A stretch of DNA of 16,241 nucleotides, taken from contig JBHEKP010000318.1 in the NCBI GenBank assembly GCA_041859375.1, positions 1 to 16,241 on the forward strand, given 5' to 3'. The notes under the pieces are model-generated. The model did no database searches, was not told where the DNA came from, and worked only from the letters and a program-made list of their open reading frames with translations. This document shows positions 6,412 to 13,600 of this stretch, piece after piece; position 1 is the first letter of the stretch, and each line of letters starts with the position of its first letter. The translations under genes and the position numbers were made by a program. Source of the stretch: JBHEKP01 sp041859375 (lineage in GTDB: Bacteria; Hydrogenedentota; Hydrogenedentia; Hydrogenedentales; CAITNO01).

Positions 6412-8091
6412 TCACCTGTTCCTCCTGGTCATTTCATCCAGCAGGGCGCGGGCGTGCTCGATGCTCGCGCGCGCCTCGGATCCGTCCAGCAGCCGCGCCA
6501 CCTCCCGCTCCCGCTCCCCGCCCAGCACCCGCGCCGCGGTGGTCGCCGTGTGGCCGCCCGCGGCCTGCTTGCGCACCGTGTGGTGCGCGGCGGCGGCGGC
6601 GGCGATCTGGGCAAGGTGCGTGATGCACAGCACCTGCCGGGTTTCGGCGAGTTCCGCCATCTTCTCCGCCACGCGCCGGGCGGCCGCGCCGCCCACGCCC
6701 GCGTCTATCTCGTCAAAAATCATCACGGGAATGCGGTCGGCCCCGGCAAAGACGCACTTCATCGCCAGCATGACCCGCGATATCTCGCCGCCCGAGGCCA
6801 CCTGCCGCAGGGGTTTGGGCTTTTCGCCCGCGTTCGCCGAAAGGAGAAACTCAATCCGGTCAATCCCGTGGGCGCAGAGGTCCACCCGCGTGAATTCAAC
6901 CTCGAAGCGCGCGCCGCGCATTTCCAGCCCGTGCAGTTCGGCGGGGATTTGTTTTGCCAGTTTCGCCGCCGCCGCGCGGCGCTTTTTCGACAGGGCCTCC
7001 GCCGCCGCCTCCGCCGCCGCGCGCACGCGCGCCTCCTCCCGGCGCAGCTCCGCAAGCCGCCCGTCCCGGTTTTCATACCCAGCCAGCTCCGCCGCAGCGC
7101 GCTCCCGGTACGCGAGCACCGCCTCCACATCGGGGCCGTACTTGCGCTTGAGCGCGCCCAGCAGGGCGATGCGCCGGTTCAGCTCCTCCAGCTCCTCGGG
7201 ATCAAACTCGAATTCGCCGGTGTGGCGGCGCACCTCGGCGGCCACCGCGTCCACCTGGGCGCGCGCCTCCGCAAGCTGCCCGGCGAGCGCGCGGAACTCC
7301 CCGTCTATGCCCGCCATCTCCTCCAGGTCCGCGGCGGCGGCGTCAATCGCGTCAATGGCCGCGCCGGTGTCCCCGTCGTACAGCAGGGCATGGGCGCGGT
7401 TGGCGAGGGTGTGCAGCGTTTCCGCGTGGGTGATGCGCCGGTGGCGCGCCCGGACCTCCTCCTCCTCGCCGGGGCGCAGCCCCGCCGCGTCAATCTCGTC
7501 CACCTCAAAGCGCAGAAACTCCATGCGCCGGGCGCGCTCGCGGTCGTCCGTTTCCAGCGCGGCGATTTCCCGGCCGGCGCGCCCCAGTTCCGCGGCCAGC
7601 GCCGCTACCCGCGCGGCGTCGTCCGCCGCGCCCGCATACTCGTCCAGCAGCAGCCGCTGCTGATCGGCGCGCAGCAGCGACTGGTGATCATGCTGGCCGT
7701 GCAGATCCACCAGCTCGTCGCCGATGGCGGCCAGCACCGACACGGGCACAAGCCGTCCGCCCGCATGGGCCCTGCCGCGTCCGTCGGCGGACACCGTGCG
7801 GCAGAGCAGCAGCCCGCCGTCATCCTCCAGCGGGATTTCCTGCTCCCGGAGCAGCGCCGCGAGGGCTTTCGAGGGTTTCGCGACGCGGAAAAGCGCCTCA
7901 ACGCGGGCCGATTCGGCGCCCTCCCGGACCATGTCCGCGGACGCGCGCGCCCCCAGCACAAGGCCGAGCGCGCCGATGAGGATGGACTTGCCCGCGCCGG
8001 TCTCGCCGGTGATGGCGTTGAACCCCGGCGCAAATTCGGTTTCGAGCCGGTCAATGAGCGCGTAATTCTCTATGCGCAGCGTTTCCAGCAT
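6412..8091 (-). CDS. recN: DNA repair protein RecN
   Basis: RecN is an SMC-like ATPase that acts in recombinational repair of double-strand breaks in the cytoplasm. The 559-residue product has normal length. Seen: N-terminal MLETLRIENYALI, Walker A GETGAGKS (29-36), the family motif LHGQHDHQSLL (about 130-140), a long Ala/Glu/Arg-rich coiled-coil middle (about 165-385), the ABC signature ASGGEISR (433-440), Walker B VMIFDEIDAG (456-465) and the switch histidine in CITHLAQ (490-496). The frame is open to an ATG at 8136, but that start would overlap tlyA by 38 nt. The 8091 start gives the canonical RecN N terminus and lies 7 nt after the tlyA stop. No good ribosome binding site precedes it, which points to coupling with tlyA. 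The tlyA-recN order is a common bacterial arrangement. Confidence 0.96.
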   Translation of the reverse strand: MLETLRIENYALIDRLETEFAPGFNAITGETGAGKSILIGALGLVLGARASADMVREGAESARVEALFRVAKPSKALAALLREQEIPLEDDGGLLLCRTVSADGRGRAHAGGRLVPVSVLAAIGDELVDLHGQHDHQSLLRADQQRLLLDEYAGAADDAARVAALAAELGRAGREIAALETDDRERARRMEFLRFEVDEIDAAGLRPGEEEEVRARHRRITHAETLHTLANRAHALLYDGDTGAAIDAIDAAAADLEEMAGIDGEFRALAGQLAEARAQVDAVAAEVRRHTGEFEFDPEELEELNRRIALLGALKRKYGPDVEAVLAYRERAAAELAGYENRDGRLAELRREEARVRAAAEAAAEALSKKRRAAAAKLAKQIPAELHGLEMRGARFEVEFTRVDLCAHGIDRIEFLLSANAGEKPKPLRQVASGGEISRVMLAMKCVFAGADRIPVMIFDEIDAGVGGAAARRVAEKMAELAETRQVLCITHLAQIAAAAAAHHTVRKQAAGGHTATTAARVLGGEREREVARLLDGSEARASIEHARALLDEMTRRNR

Positions 8092-8098
8092 GGCGGTG

Positions 8099-8836
8099 CT
8101 ATCCGGTGTGTCCGTGCAGGTAGGCCAGGAATTCACGGTTCCCCGCCGGTCCCGGCAGGGGAGAGGGTATCACATCAATTTCGGAGAATCCCAGCGCGCG
8201 CGCCAGCAGGCGGGCGTCGTCCACCACCCGCGCGCGCACCGACTCGTCGCGCACCACCCCGCCCTTGCCCACCTGGTCCCGGCCCGCCTCGAACTGGGGT
8301 TTTACCAGCGCCACCCCGGAGGGGTTGGGCGTCAGCAGCGGCATCAGCGCGGGCAGCACCAGCCGCAGCGAGATGAAGGAGCAGTCCACGGTGAAGAAGG
8401 AGGGCGTCGTTTCCAGCCGGTCCGCCGTGAGGTGGCGGATGTTGCACCGCTCCATCACCACCACGCGCGGATCCTGGCGCAGTTCCCAGGCGAGCTGGCC
8501 GTAGCCCACGTCCACGGCGTAGACCCGCGCCGCGCCGTGCTGGAGCAGGCAGTCGGTGAAACCGCCGGTGGACGCGCCCGCGTCAATCGCGGTGAGGCCC
8601 GCAACGTCGATGGGAAAGGCGCGGAACGCCGCCTCCAGCTTGTCGCCGCCCCGGCTCACAAATTTGGGTCGCTCGCGCAGCGTCAATGCGGCGTCGGCGG
8701 GCACGCGCGCGCCCGGCTTCGTCAGCGCGGTTCCGTCCGCCGCAAGCACGCAGCCCGTCTGGATGAGCCCCTGCGCCTTCGAGCGGGTCACCGAAAAAAG
8801 GCGCTGCACCAGCATGTCAAGCCGTTCCTTGTCCAT
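8099..8836 (-). CDS. tlyA: TlyA-family rRNA (cytidine-2'-O)-methyltransferase
   Basis: TlyA uses S-adenosylmethionine to 2'-O-methylate cytidines in 16S and/or 23S rRNA, a modification linked to capreomycin susceptibility in mycobacteria. The 245-residue protein has an S4 RNA-binding domain (1-60), then SRGGDKL, the SAM-binding motif DAGASTGGFTDCLL (85-98), VDCSFISL, KPQFE and PGPAGNREFLAYL. The catalytic K-D-K-E set is present as Lys66, Asp151, Lys179 and Glu235. Each is offset by exactly three from the mycobacterial residues as I recall them (69, 154, 182, 238). It is the first gene of the tlyA-recN-LOG set. The bases before the ATG contain a -10 box instead of a Shine-Dalgarno sequence, so translation may be leaderless. 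Hemolysin, the older name of this family, is unlikely to be its real role. Confidence 0.95.
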   Translation of the reverse strand: MDKERLDMLVQRLFSVTRSKAQGLIQTGCVLAADGTALTKPGARVPADAALTLRERPKFVSRGGDKLEAAFRAFPIDVAGLTAIDAGASTGGFTDCLLQHGAARVYAVDVGYGQLAWELRQDPRVVVMERCNIRHLTADRLETTPSFFTVDCSFISLRLVLPALMPLLTPNPSGVALVKPQFEAGRDQVGKGGVVRDESVRARVVDDARLLARALGFSEIDVIPSPLPGPAGNREFLAYLHGHTG

Positions 8837-8844
8837 GGAGGCTG

Positions 8845-8873
8845 ATTATACCGGGCGCGGGGCGCGGCCCCAA
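8845..8873 (-). promoter_or_regulatory. promoter of the tlyA-recN operon, predicting a leaderless transcript
   Basis: On the minus strand TTGGGG (8868-8873), a 17-bp spacer and a perfect TATAAT (8845-8850) precede tlyA. Standard spacing would put the transcription start at about 8838-8839, two or three nt before the ATG at 8836. No Shine-Dalgarno sequence is present between the -10 box and the ATG. The -35 box matches consensus only in TTG. Confidence 0.6.
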
Positions 8874-8874
8874 A

Positions 8875-9021
8875 TCACGGCGTGTTCAGGTCAAACAGGT
8901 CGTCCACCACAAGAACCGGCAGCCAAAGGATGCGAAGCAGCAGCTCGAGGGGGGTGATCAGGATGCGGCCCACTCCCCCTAATAGCGTGTTGAAGGCGGT
9001 AATCAAGCCCTTGTCCTGCAT
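8875..9021 (-). CDS. 48-residue hydrophobic small protein, unknown function
   Basis: I do not recognise a family. The product, MQDKGLITAFNTLLGG followed by a hydrophobic stretch rich in Leu, Ile and Val (about 17-42) and the acidic end DDLFDLNTP, could form one membrane-associated or amphipathic helix with a Pro kink (LITPLELLL, LWLPVLVV). GGGAG stands about 10 nt before the ATG at 9021, which is why I prefer this start to the in-frame ATG at 9066. The stop codon directly abuts the -35 box of the tlyA promoter. The gene sits alone between the TPR gene and tlyA on the same strand. Real coding is supported by the ribosome binding site and the coherent hydrophobic composition only. Confidence 0.55.
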   Translation of the reverse strand: MQDKGLITAFNTLLGGVGRILITPLELLLRILWLPVLVVDDLFDLNTP

Positions 9022-9137
9022 AAGTCTCTCTCCCTGCCGGTGCGGCGTGTTTGTCGACGCTTCCAATAACGGGGGTAGTGTATCCGCAAGGGGCGCGGAA
9101 TTTCATCCTCCCGGAAACCCCGCGCCGGGGCCGGCCG

Positions 9138-11561
9138 CTATTTGAGCATGCCCTTGAACCACGGTTTTTTCCTGACGGTGTCGAGATCGGGGTCTTCGGC
9201 GAGGACTTCGGGCCCGGGCAGGGTGCCCGCGTCGGCGGCGCGGCGGAGCCATTCGCGGCAGGCGTCCTCCTCCCCCAGCCGCGCGGAAACGCAGGCGAGA
9301 TTGTAGGCAGTGCTGCCCGGCTCAATCTCCTCGGCGCAAATCATGGCGTCCCGCGCCTGGAGGAAGAGGGCGCGTTCGCCGGTCATGGCGGCCCATTCAT
9401 GGAAATTGACACCCCGCAGGAAGTGCGCGTCGAGGCTGCCAGGTTCAAGCGCAAGGGCGTTCTGGAACTTCTCCTCGGCCAGTTCGTGGAGGGCGCGGGC
9501 GCGGCCCGTTCCCTCAAGGCCCGCCAGGGTGGTGAGGGCCGCGCCCCACTGCCAAAGCGCCATCGCGTCTTCGGGGGCCAGGGCGGCGGCGTCCGCGAAG
9601 CATTTGCAGCCGCGCTGGAGCAGGCGCCGCGCCTCCGCCCTTCCCTTGAACCGGGAAAGACCGCACAGCACCGTGCCTTCGGCGACATCCTGCCCGGCGT
9701 CGCCGAGCAGCGCCAGGGCCTGCTCCAGCAGGGACTCCGCGCGCTCCGGCGGGCTGGTTTGCGCCCAGACGTACAGCATACGCGCGTGCAGGTTGCGCGT
9801 GACAAAGTGGTCGTCAATCTTTTCCGACGCGCGGAAGGCCGCGTCGGCGTCGCGTCGGCACTGTTCGGCTTCGTCGTCGTCCGACTCTTCCGCCAGATCG
9901 GAGAGCATTTCGGCCCAGATGCGGAGCACCGCGGCGTCCCCGGGATCCAGGCGGGCCGCTTCGGCGAGGTGCCCCGCCGCCCCGGCAAGAAGCCCCCTGC
10001 GCCCGGCGTCCCCGCAAAATTCCGCCAGTTCGGCGAGGACCAGGCCCAGATTGTAGTGCTCGCGGGGGCTTTCGCCCCCGGCCTTTGCCGCGGCAAGGAA
10101 ATATTTTTCGGCCTCGCGCAGCATCGGCTCCGCCGCCGCGGGTTCGAGAAGACGCGCCAGCCGCATCAGCGCCGCGCCCAGGGCGGCGCACGCGTCCGGG
10201 CTGCCGGGGTTCAACGCCTCCTCGCGCCGGTGGGCGGCGACCGCCTCCCGGAGCAGGTCGGCCGCGCCGTCGTCGCCGGCGAGTTCCGCCAGCTCCCCGG
10301 CGGCGTCGCCCAGGTTGTGGTGGGCAAATTCCAGTTCGCCGTCGCAGGCCACGGCGCGGCGGTATTTCTCCAGGGCCTCACGGAGCCACTGGCGGCGCTC
10401 CCCCGGCGCCTCCGCCCCATGGGCCAGCCGCGCCAGGCACACGCCCCAGTTGTACCAGACCATGCCGTCCTCGGGATCGAGCGCCGCCGCGGATTCGTAT
10501 TTCAGCAGGGCCTTCCGCCGCATTTCCCACTGTTCAACACCCTCCTTGAAGGAGGCAAGGTTGTCCAGCGCGTCGCCCCAGTGGCTTTCGAGCGCCGCGT
10601 TCGGCTCGTTCGCCAGGCTTGCCGCCCCGAAAGCAGCGGCGGCGGCGTCAAAGAGCGGCTCCGCCTCCGGCCCCTCCGCAAGCTCCGCCCGCGCATAGAG
10701 TATTTCCGCGACCTGGATGGCGGCGGCGGCATGCTCCTGGTCCGCCGGGTTGTCAGTTTTAAAGGGTCCGGGGGAGAGGCGCAGCACCTCCTCAAAATCC
10801 TGCTGCGCCAGCAGGAGCAGCCGTCCGGCCTCGGCCCCCCCGGCGCGCAGGGCCCGGCGCCTGCGCATGAGCCCCCGGTTGTACAGCACCAGCACCTCCC
10901 CCGGCCCGAGGCGCAGCGCCTCCGTGTACAGGTCCTCCGCCTCGGCGAAGGCGGCCGCAGCCGCCTCATCATCAAGGAGCTCGGCCTGGTCGGAGAGGGT
11001 GTTGCCCAGGCTCATCATGGCGTGAGTGTCCACCGGGTTGAGGACAAGGACACGCCGGTATTTCTCCACCGCCTCCCGGCGGAGCGCCTCCGCCTCCGCG
11101 CCCGTGAGCAGGTCCGCCAGTTCCGCGAGCGCCCCGGCCCAGTCGTAGTGCGCGTCCGGGTCGCCCGGCCTGGCCCCGGCGGCCTCGGCGTATTTGCCGC
11201 AGGCGTCGCGGAGCCACGCGGCGGCGTTTTCCCCGTCAATCTCCGCGCGGTCGGCGAGGAGCGCGCCCCATTCCATCAGGCACTCGAAGTTGCCGGGATC
11301 GATGCACACGCCGTTCATGAGGGCGTCCGCGGCGGCGGCGCAGAGGCGCTCCCGCTCCTCCGGATCCTCCGTTTCCCAAAGCTCGCCCGCAAGGTCGGCG
11401 GCGCGGCCCGCGTAGGCCTCCGCGATGACGGCGCGGTATTCCGGGGGCGGCGGCTCGTCGAGGTCGGGCCAGTGGTCTATAACCGATTCGTGGCTGCCGT
11501 TTTCCACCAGGTAGCGGAGCTGCTCCACCGGCGGCAGGCCGTGGCGGTCGGGGGTGGTCAT
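9138..11561 (-). CDS. large TPR-like repeat protein, 807 residues
   Basis: No signal peptide or membrane segment is seen, so the protein is probably cytoplasmic. Almost the whole length is made of helical repeats of roughly 45-50 residues built on a TPR-like pattern: a first helix of type W/Y-x-x-G-x-x-L-x-x-L-A, a variable acidic loop, then a second helix A-x-x-K/x-Y/F-x-x-A-L-x-L-x-P-G/E. Examples are DAHYDWAGALAELADLL followed by REAVEKYRRVLVLNP, and MVWYNWGVCLARLAHG followed by REALEKYRRAVA. I estimate about a dozen units. The last 60 residues (GSTAYNLACVSARLGEEDAC, then DPDLDTVRKKPWFKGML) are a typical TPR-protein ending. It is Ala- and Glu-rich. AAGGAAGGA lies about 9 nt before the ATG. 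It follows xerC by 42 nt. TPR proteins scaffold protein-protein contacts; the partner is not known. Confidence 0.85.
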   Translation of the reverse strand: MTTPDRHGLPPVEQLRYLVENGSHESVIDHWPDLDEPPPPEYRAVIAEAYAGRAADLAGELWETEDPEERERLCAAAADALMNGVCIDPGNFECLMEWGALLADRAEIDGENAAAWLRDACGKYAEAAGARPGDPDAHYDWAGALAELADLLTGAEAEALRREAVEKYRRVLVLNPVDTHAMMSLGNTLSDQAELLDDEAAAAAFAEAEDLYTEALRLGPGEVLVLYNRGLMRRRRALRAGGAEAGRLLLLAQQDFEEVLRLSPGPFKTDNPADQEHAAAAIQVAEILYARAELAEGPEAEPLFDAAAAAFGAASLANEPNAALESHWGDALDNLASFKEGVEQWEMRRKALLKYESAAALDPEDGMVWYNWGVCLARLAHGAEAPGERRQWLREALEKYRRAVACDGELEFAHHNLGDAAGELAELAGDDGAADLLREAVAAHRREEALNPGSPDACAALGAALMRLARLLEPAAAEPMLREAEKYFLAAAKAGGESPREHYNLGLVLAELAEFCGDAGRRGLLAGAAGHLAEAARLDPGDAAVLRIWAEMLSDLAEESDDDEAEQCRRDADAAFRASEKIDDHFVTRNLHARMLYVWAQTSPPERAESLLEQALALLGDAGQDVAEGTVLCGLSRFKGRAEARRLLQRGCKCFADAAALAPEDAMALWQWGAALTTLAGLEGTGRARALHELAEEKFQNALALEPGSLDAHFLRGVNFHEWAAMTGERALFLQARDAMICAEEIEPGSTAYNLACVSARLGEEDACREWLRRAADAGTLPGPEVLAEDPDLDTVRKKPWFKGMLK

Positions 11562-11603
11562 CCTGTCAATTCCTTCCTTATATCCGGGCGGCGCGCCGCC
11601 GTC

Positions 11604-12536
11604 TCACGCATGGGGGTGCGCCTCGCGGTACACCTGGCGGAGGCGTTCGATGCTGACATGGGTGTAAATCTGGGTGCTTGAAAGGCTTTCATGGCCGAGA
11701 AGCTCCTGCACCACCCGCAGGTCCGCGCCCCCGTCGAGCATGTGGGTGGCGAAGGTGTGGCGGAGGGTGTGGGGCGACACGGTGGCATGGTGCGGCAGCA
11801 CGGCGCGCACATGCCGCTCCACCACGCGCTGGACGCTGCGCGTGGTGAGGGGGCCGCCGCGCGCGTTCACGAATACGATGCCGTGGGCGGGCCGCCCCAG
11901 GGAGGCGCGCGCCGCGAGGTAGGCGCCCAGGGCGCGCACCGCATGGGAGCCGAGGGGCGCCATGCGCTCCTTGCGCCGCTTGCCGAGCACCCGGATGACG
12001 CCGCCCCCCAAATCCACATCCTCCAGCCGCAGCCCCGCAAGTTCGGCGGCGCGGATGCCGCTGGAGTAGAGGGTTTCCAGCAGCGCCCGGTCCCGCAGGC
12101 CCAAAGGCTCCGAGGTGTCCGGCGCCTCCACCAGCGCCGTGACCTCCGGAATGGTGAGCACGTCGGGCAGGTCGCGGCCCAGGCGCGGCGGTTTCACCGT
12201 GAGGGCCGGGTTGGCGTCCAGAACCCCGGCGCGGGTGAGGTACCTGTAGGCCGCGCGGATCGCGGCGAGTTTGCGCGCGGCGGTGCGGGCGCTCCCCCCG
12301 GCGGTCTGCACATGGGCGAGGTAGGAGCGCACCTGGCGCTTGTCCGCGCCGCGCAGCGCGGCGAGGGTGGCGGGGGGGCGCTCCTCGCCCTCCGCCCGGC
12401 GCATGGCCGCCGGGCCGTTCGCCAGGAAGTCGCAAAACTGCCCGAGATCGCCGAGGTAGGCGCGCACCGTGTGGGCGGAGCAGTTGCGCTCCGCCGTGAG
12501 GTGGTTGAAAAAGGGCTGCAAATCCGCGTCTGTCAT
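11604..12536 (-). CDS. xerC: tyrosine recombinase XerC/XerD
   Basis: This is a site-specific recombinase of 310 residues, the length of cellular Xer proteins that resolve chromosome dimers at dif. Seen: an N-terminal SAM-like core-binding domain (about 1-100, with ERNCSAHTVRAYLGDLGQF), then the catalytic domain with Arg162 (SSGIRAAEL), a Lys in GKRRKER (185-191), His256 and Arg259 (SPHTLRHTFATHML), His282 (LLGHESL) and nucleophile Tyr291 (STQIYTHV). The spacing H-R-H-Y (3, 23, 9) equals that of E. coli XerD. XerC and XerD cannot be told apart with certainty here; the N terminus looks XerC-like. No phage genes or attachment sites are near, so an integrase role is unlikely. It starts 11 nt after the amaP stop and has no clear ribosome binding site, consistent with coupling. 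Confidence 0.92.
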   Translation of the reverse strand: MTDADLQPFFNHLTAERNCSAHTVRAYLGDLGQFCDFLANGPAAMRRAEGEERPPATLAALRGADKRQVRSYLAHVQTAGGSARTAARKLAAIRAAYRYLTRAGVLDANPALTVKPPRLGRDLPDVLTIPEVTALVEAPDTSEPLGLRDRALLETLYSSGIRAAELAGLRLEDVDLGGGVIRVLGKRRKERMAPLGSHAVRALGAYLAARASLGRPAHGIVFVNARGGPLTTRSVQRVVERHVRAVLPHHATVSPHTLRHTFATHMLDGGADLRVVQELLGHESLSSTQIYTHVSIERLRQVYREAHPHA

Positions 12537-12547
12537 GGTTGGGCGCG

Positions 12548-13291
12548 TCAGGCGCGCGCCTCCCCGTCCCCGGCGGCGTCAGTGTCCGGCGTTTCCGCCT
12601 CCCTGGCCTCCGCGGGGGCCGGCTCCTCGCGCACGTCCAGGGTCAGCGCCGAAAGGGGCGGGCGGGCCAGCGCCGCACCCACCGCGCCGGGGGCGTTTTC
12701 CGGCGGGGTGTCCGCCTCGTCGCGGAGGCGGCGCGCCGCGGCGCGGGCGTCCACGTGGAGCCCCTTGATGCTCAGCTCCACCGTGACGGCGTCCTCCAGC
12801 CCGAAGGAGCGCGACACCGCGCCCGCGATGCAGTCGGAAACCACCTGGGCGCTGCGGCGCAGCCCCTGCTCCGCGTAGTTCTGGAGCACCACCGACGCGG
12901 CGATGTGCACCCGGCGCGCGTCCTGGTCGGGGGTGACGCGCACGCGGATGCGGCGCACCTCGGGCAGCATGCCAATCACGCGGGTGAGGGTTTTTTGGAT
13001 GGGGGCCAGCTCGATTTCCACCTCGCCGTGGTCGGTGCGGAAAAGGATGCGCCGCCTGCGGCCGCCCCGGTCGATGAGCAGCCCCGCGAGGCCCAGCAGG
13101 GCCAGGCCGCCGCCCGACACCGTCAGCGCCAGCCGCCACGCCACGCGCGGCACGTCGGAGGAGAAGATCAGGCCGCGCAGCCATTCCCACAGCGCAAAGG
13201 ACAGCCCCGCCGGGTTCAGCGCGGCGGCGGCAAGGGCCGCCCCGGCCGCCAGCGCGAGCAGGCCAAGCAGTCTCAGCAGAAACTTGTTCAT
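12548..13291 (-). CDS. amaP: AmaP-like alkaline shock response membrane anchor protein
   Basis: The 247-residue product has two membrane segments (about 4-26 and 50-73), a basic stop (RGGRRRR), then a cytoplasmic domain (about 87-180) of the Asp23/Gls24-like type found in AmaP, with IELAPIQKTLTRVIGMLPEVRRIRVRV and QGLRRSAQVVSDCIAGAV. In Staphylococcus aureus AmaP anchors Asp23 to the membrane and the pair is linked to cell-envelope stress. No separate Asp23 gene lies in this window. The tail (190-247) is Ala/Glu/Pro-rich, acidic and probably disordered. The start at 13291 has GAGGAGC about 8 nt upstream; the longer frame to 13336 would bury this site. It leads a compact minus-strand set with xerC and the TPR gene. 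Confidence 0.8.
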   Translation of the reverse strand: MNKFLLRLLGLLALAAGAALAAAALNPAGLSFALWEWLRGLIFSSDVPRVAWRLALTVSGGGLALLGLAGLLIDRGGRRRRILFRTDHGEVEIELAPIQKTLTRVIGMLPEVRRIRVRVTPDQDARRVHIAASVVLQNYAEQGLRRSAQVVSDCIAGAVSRSFGLEDAVTVELSIKGLHVDARAAARRLRDEADTPPENAPGAVGAALARPPLSALTLDVREEPAPAEAREAETPDTDAAGDGEARA

Positions 13292-13352
13292 CGCGGCGCT
13301 CCTCATTGCGTTTTGTCGCGTTCCAGGGGGATGCAAAAACCCCCGGCGGCTT

Positions 13353-13358
13353 ATTTTA
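13353..13358 (-). promoter_or_regulatory. possible extended -10 box of the amaP operon
   Basis: On the minus strand TG directly precedes TAAAAT, five of six matches to the sigma70 -10 consensus. The sequence 17 bp upstream (TTCCCT) is a poor -35 box. The predicted leader to the amaP ATG is about 55 nt and contains a G5/C5 hairpin at 13326-13344. Confidence 0.35.
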
Positions 13359-13401
13359 CATGGTTTGGGCGGTGGAGGGAAGAAAAGAACGGCCCCGGAA
13401 A

Positions 13402-13427
13402 TTCAGGATTCCCATTGAATCCATGAA
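13402..13427. promoter_or_regulatory. inverted repeat overlapping the oxidoreductase promoter, possible operator
   Basis: GGATTC (13406-13411) and GAATCC (13417-13422) are perfect inverted arms with a 5-bp spacer. The symmetry continues outward as TTCA and TGAA with one extra A at 13423, giving ten paired positions. It covers the putative -35 box (13409-13414), where a bound dimeric repressor would block RNA polymerase. No regulator gene is adjacent. Confidence 0.45.
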
Positions 13428-13438
13428 ACTGATAGAAT
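13409..13438 (+). promoter_or_regulatory. putative promoter of the Gfo/Idh/MocA oxidoreductase gene
   Basis: TTCCCA (13409-13414), an 18-bp spacer and TAGAAT (13433-13438) give four and five matches to the sigma70 consensus. The predicted start near 13444-13445 falls inside the left arm of the closing helix of the structured leader, leaving about 155 nt of leader. Confidence 0.45.
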
Positions 13439-13441
13439 GTC

Positions 13442-13558
13442 CCGGTTGTCCAATAAGCGCCGGGGTGTGTCCCCCGGTGTCTGTTTCCGCGGCGGTCCGG
13501 AGCCGCCGCGGCCCCGTCCAGCGGTGGTGTCCGCCCCCTGGAGGGCGGAGTCAACCGG
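13442..13558 (+). ncRNA. candidate structured leader RNA with a four-way junction
   Basis: A long-range helix CCGGTTG/CAACCGG (13442-13448 with 13552-13558, seven Watson-Crick pairs) encloses three hairpins. P2 is 13457-13465 with 13472-13480 (nine pairs including two GU, 6-nt loop). P3 is 13487-13495 with 13503-13511 (nine Watson-Crick pairs, 7-nt loop). P4 is 13530-13536 with 13543-13549 (seven pairs, 6-nt loop). Joining segments are 8, 6, 18 and 2 nt. It ends 42 nt before the oxidoreductase ATG. The layout resembles a multi-branched riboswitch or regulatory leader, but matches no class I recognise. In such GC-rich DNA some hairpins are expected by chance, and the predicted transcription start trims two or three bases from the closing helix. 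Confidence 0.4.
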
Positions 13559-13600
13559 TGCGCGCGGACCCATAACCCCATTCTGGAAGGCGTTTTAACG

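Larger units (their letters stand above)
13292..13600. other. 309-bp divergent promoter and leader region between amaP and the oxidoreductase gene
   Basis: No gene is evident. Towards amaP (minus strand) there is a -10-like TAAAAT (13353-13358) preceded by TG, and a hairpin with GGGGG/CCCCC arms (13326-13330, 13340-13344) in the leader. Towards the oxidoreductase (plus strand) there is an imperfect palindrome (13402-13427), a TTCCCA-18-TAGAAT promoter (13409-13438) and a strongly structured leader (13442-13558). The ribosome binding site GGAAGG lies about 10 nt before the ATG at 13601. Confidence 0.6.

Noticed and set aside
8092..8136. RecN start at 8136
   Set aside because: It would overlap tlyA by 38 nt and add residues not found in RecN; MLETLRIENYALI at 8091 is the canonical start.
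6286..8376. 696-codon open frame on the plus strand across recN
   Set aside because: It is a shadow of recN and tlyA, both of which have full motif sets on the minus strand.
8891..9103. alternative small frame beginning MKFRAPCGYTTP upstream of the 48-residue gene
   Set aside because: Its purine-rich stretch touches the ATG with no spacing and the frame runs antiphase through the better supported small gene.
9118..9130. possible terminator after the TPR gene
   Set aside because: The stem is 5 bp with a 3-nt loop and only three T follow, so termination is not well supported.
9051..11681. 876-codon open frame on the plus strand across the TPR gene
   Set aside because: Composition is Arg/Gly/Pro/His-rich without domain motifs, while the minus strand shows regular repeats, a ribosome binding site and a typical TPR end.
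11604..12536. tyrosine recombinase as the integrase of a mobile element
   Set aside because: Length and motifs fit cellular Xer, the neighbours are housekeeping genes, and no tRNA, attachment repeats or phage genes are present.
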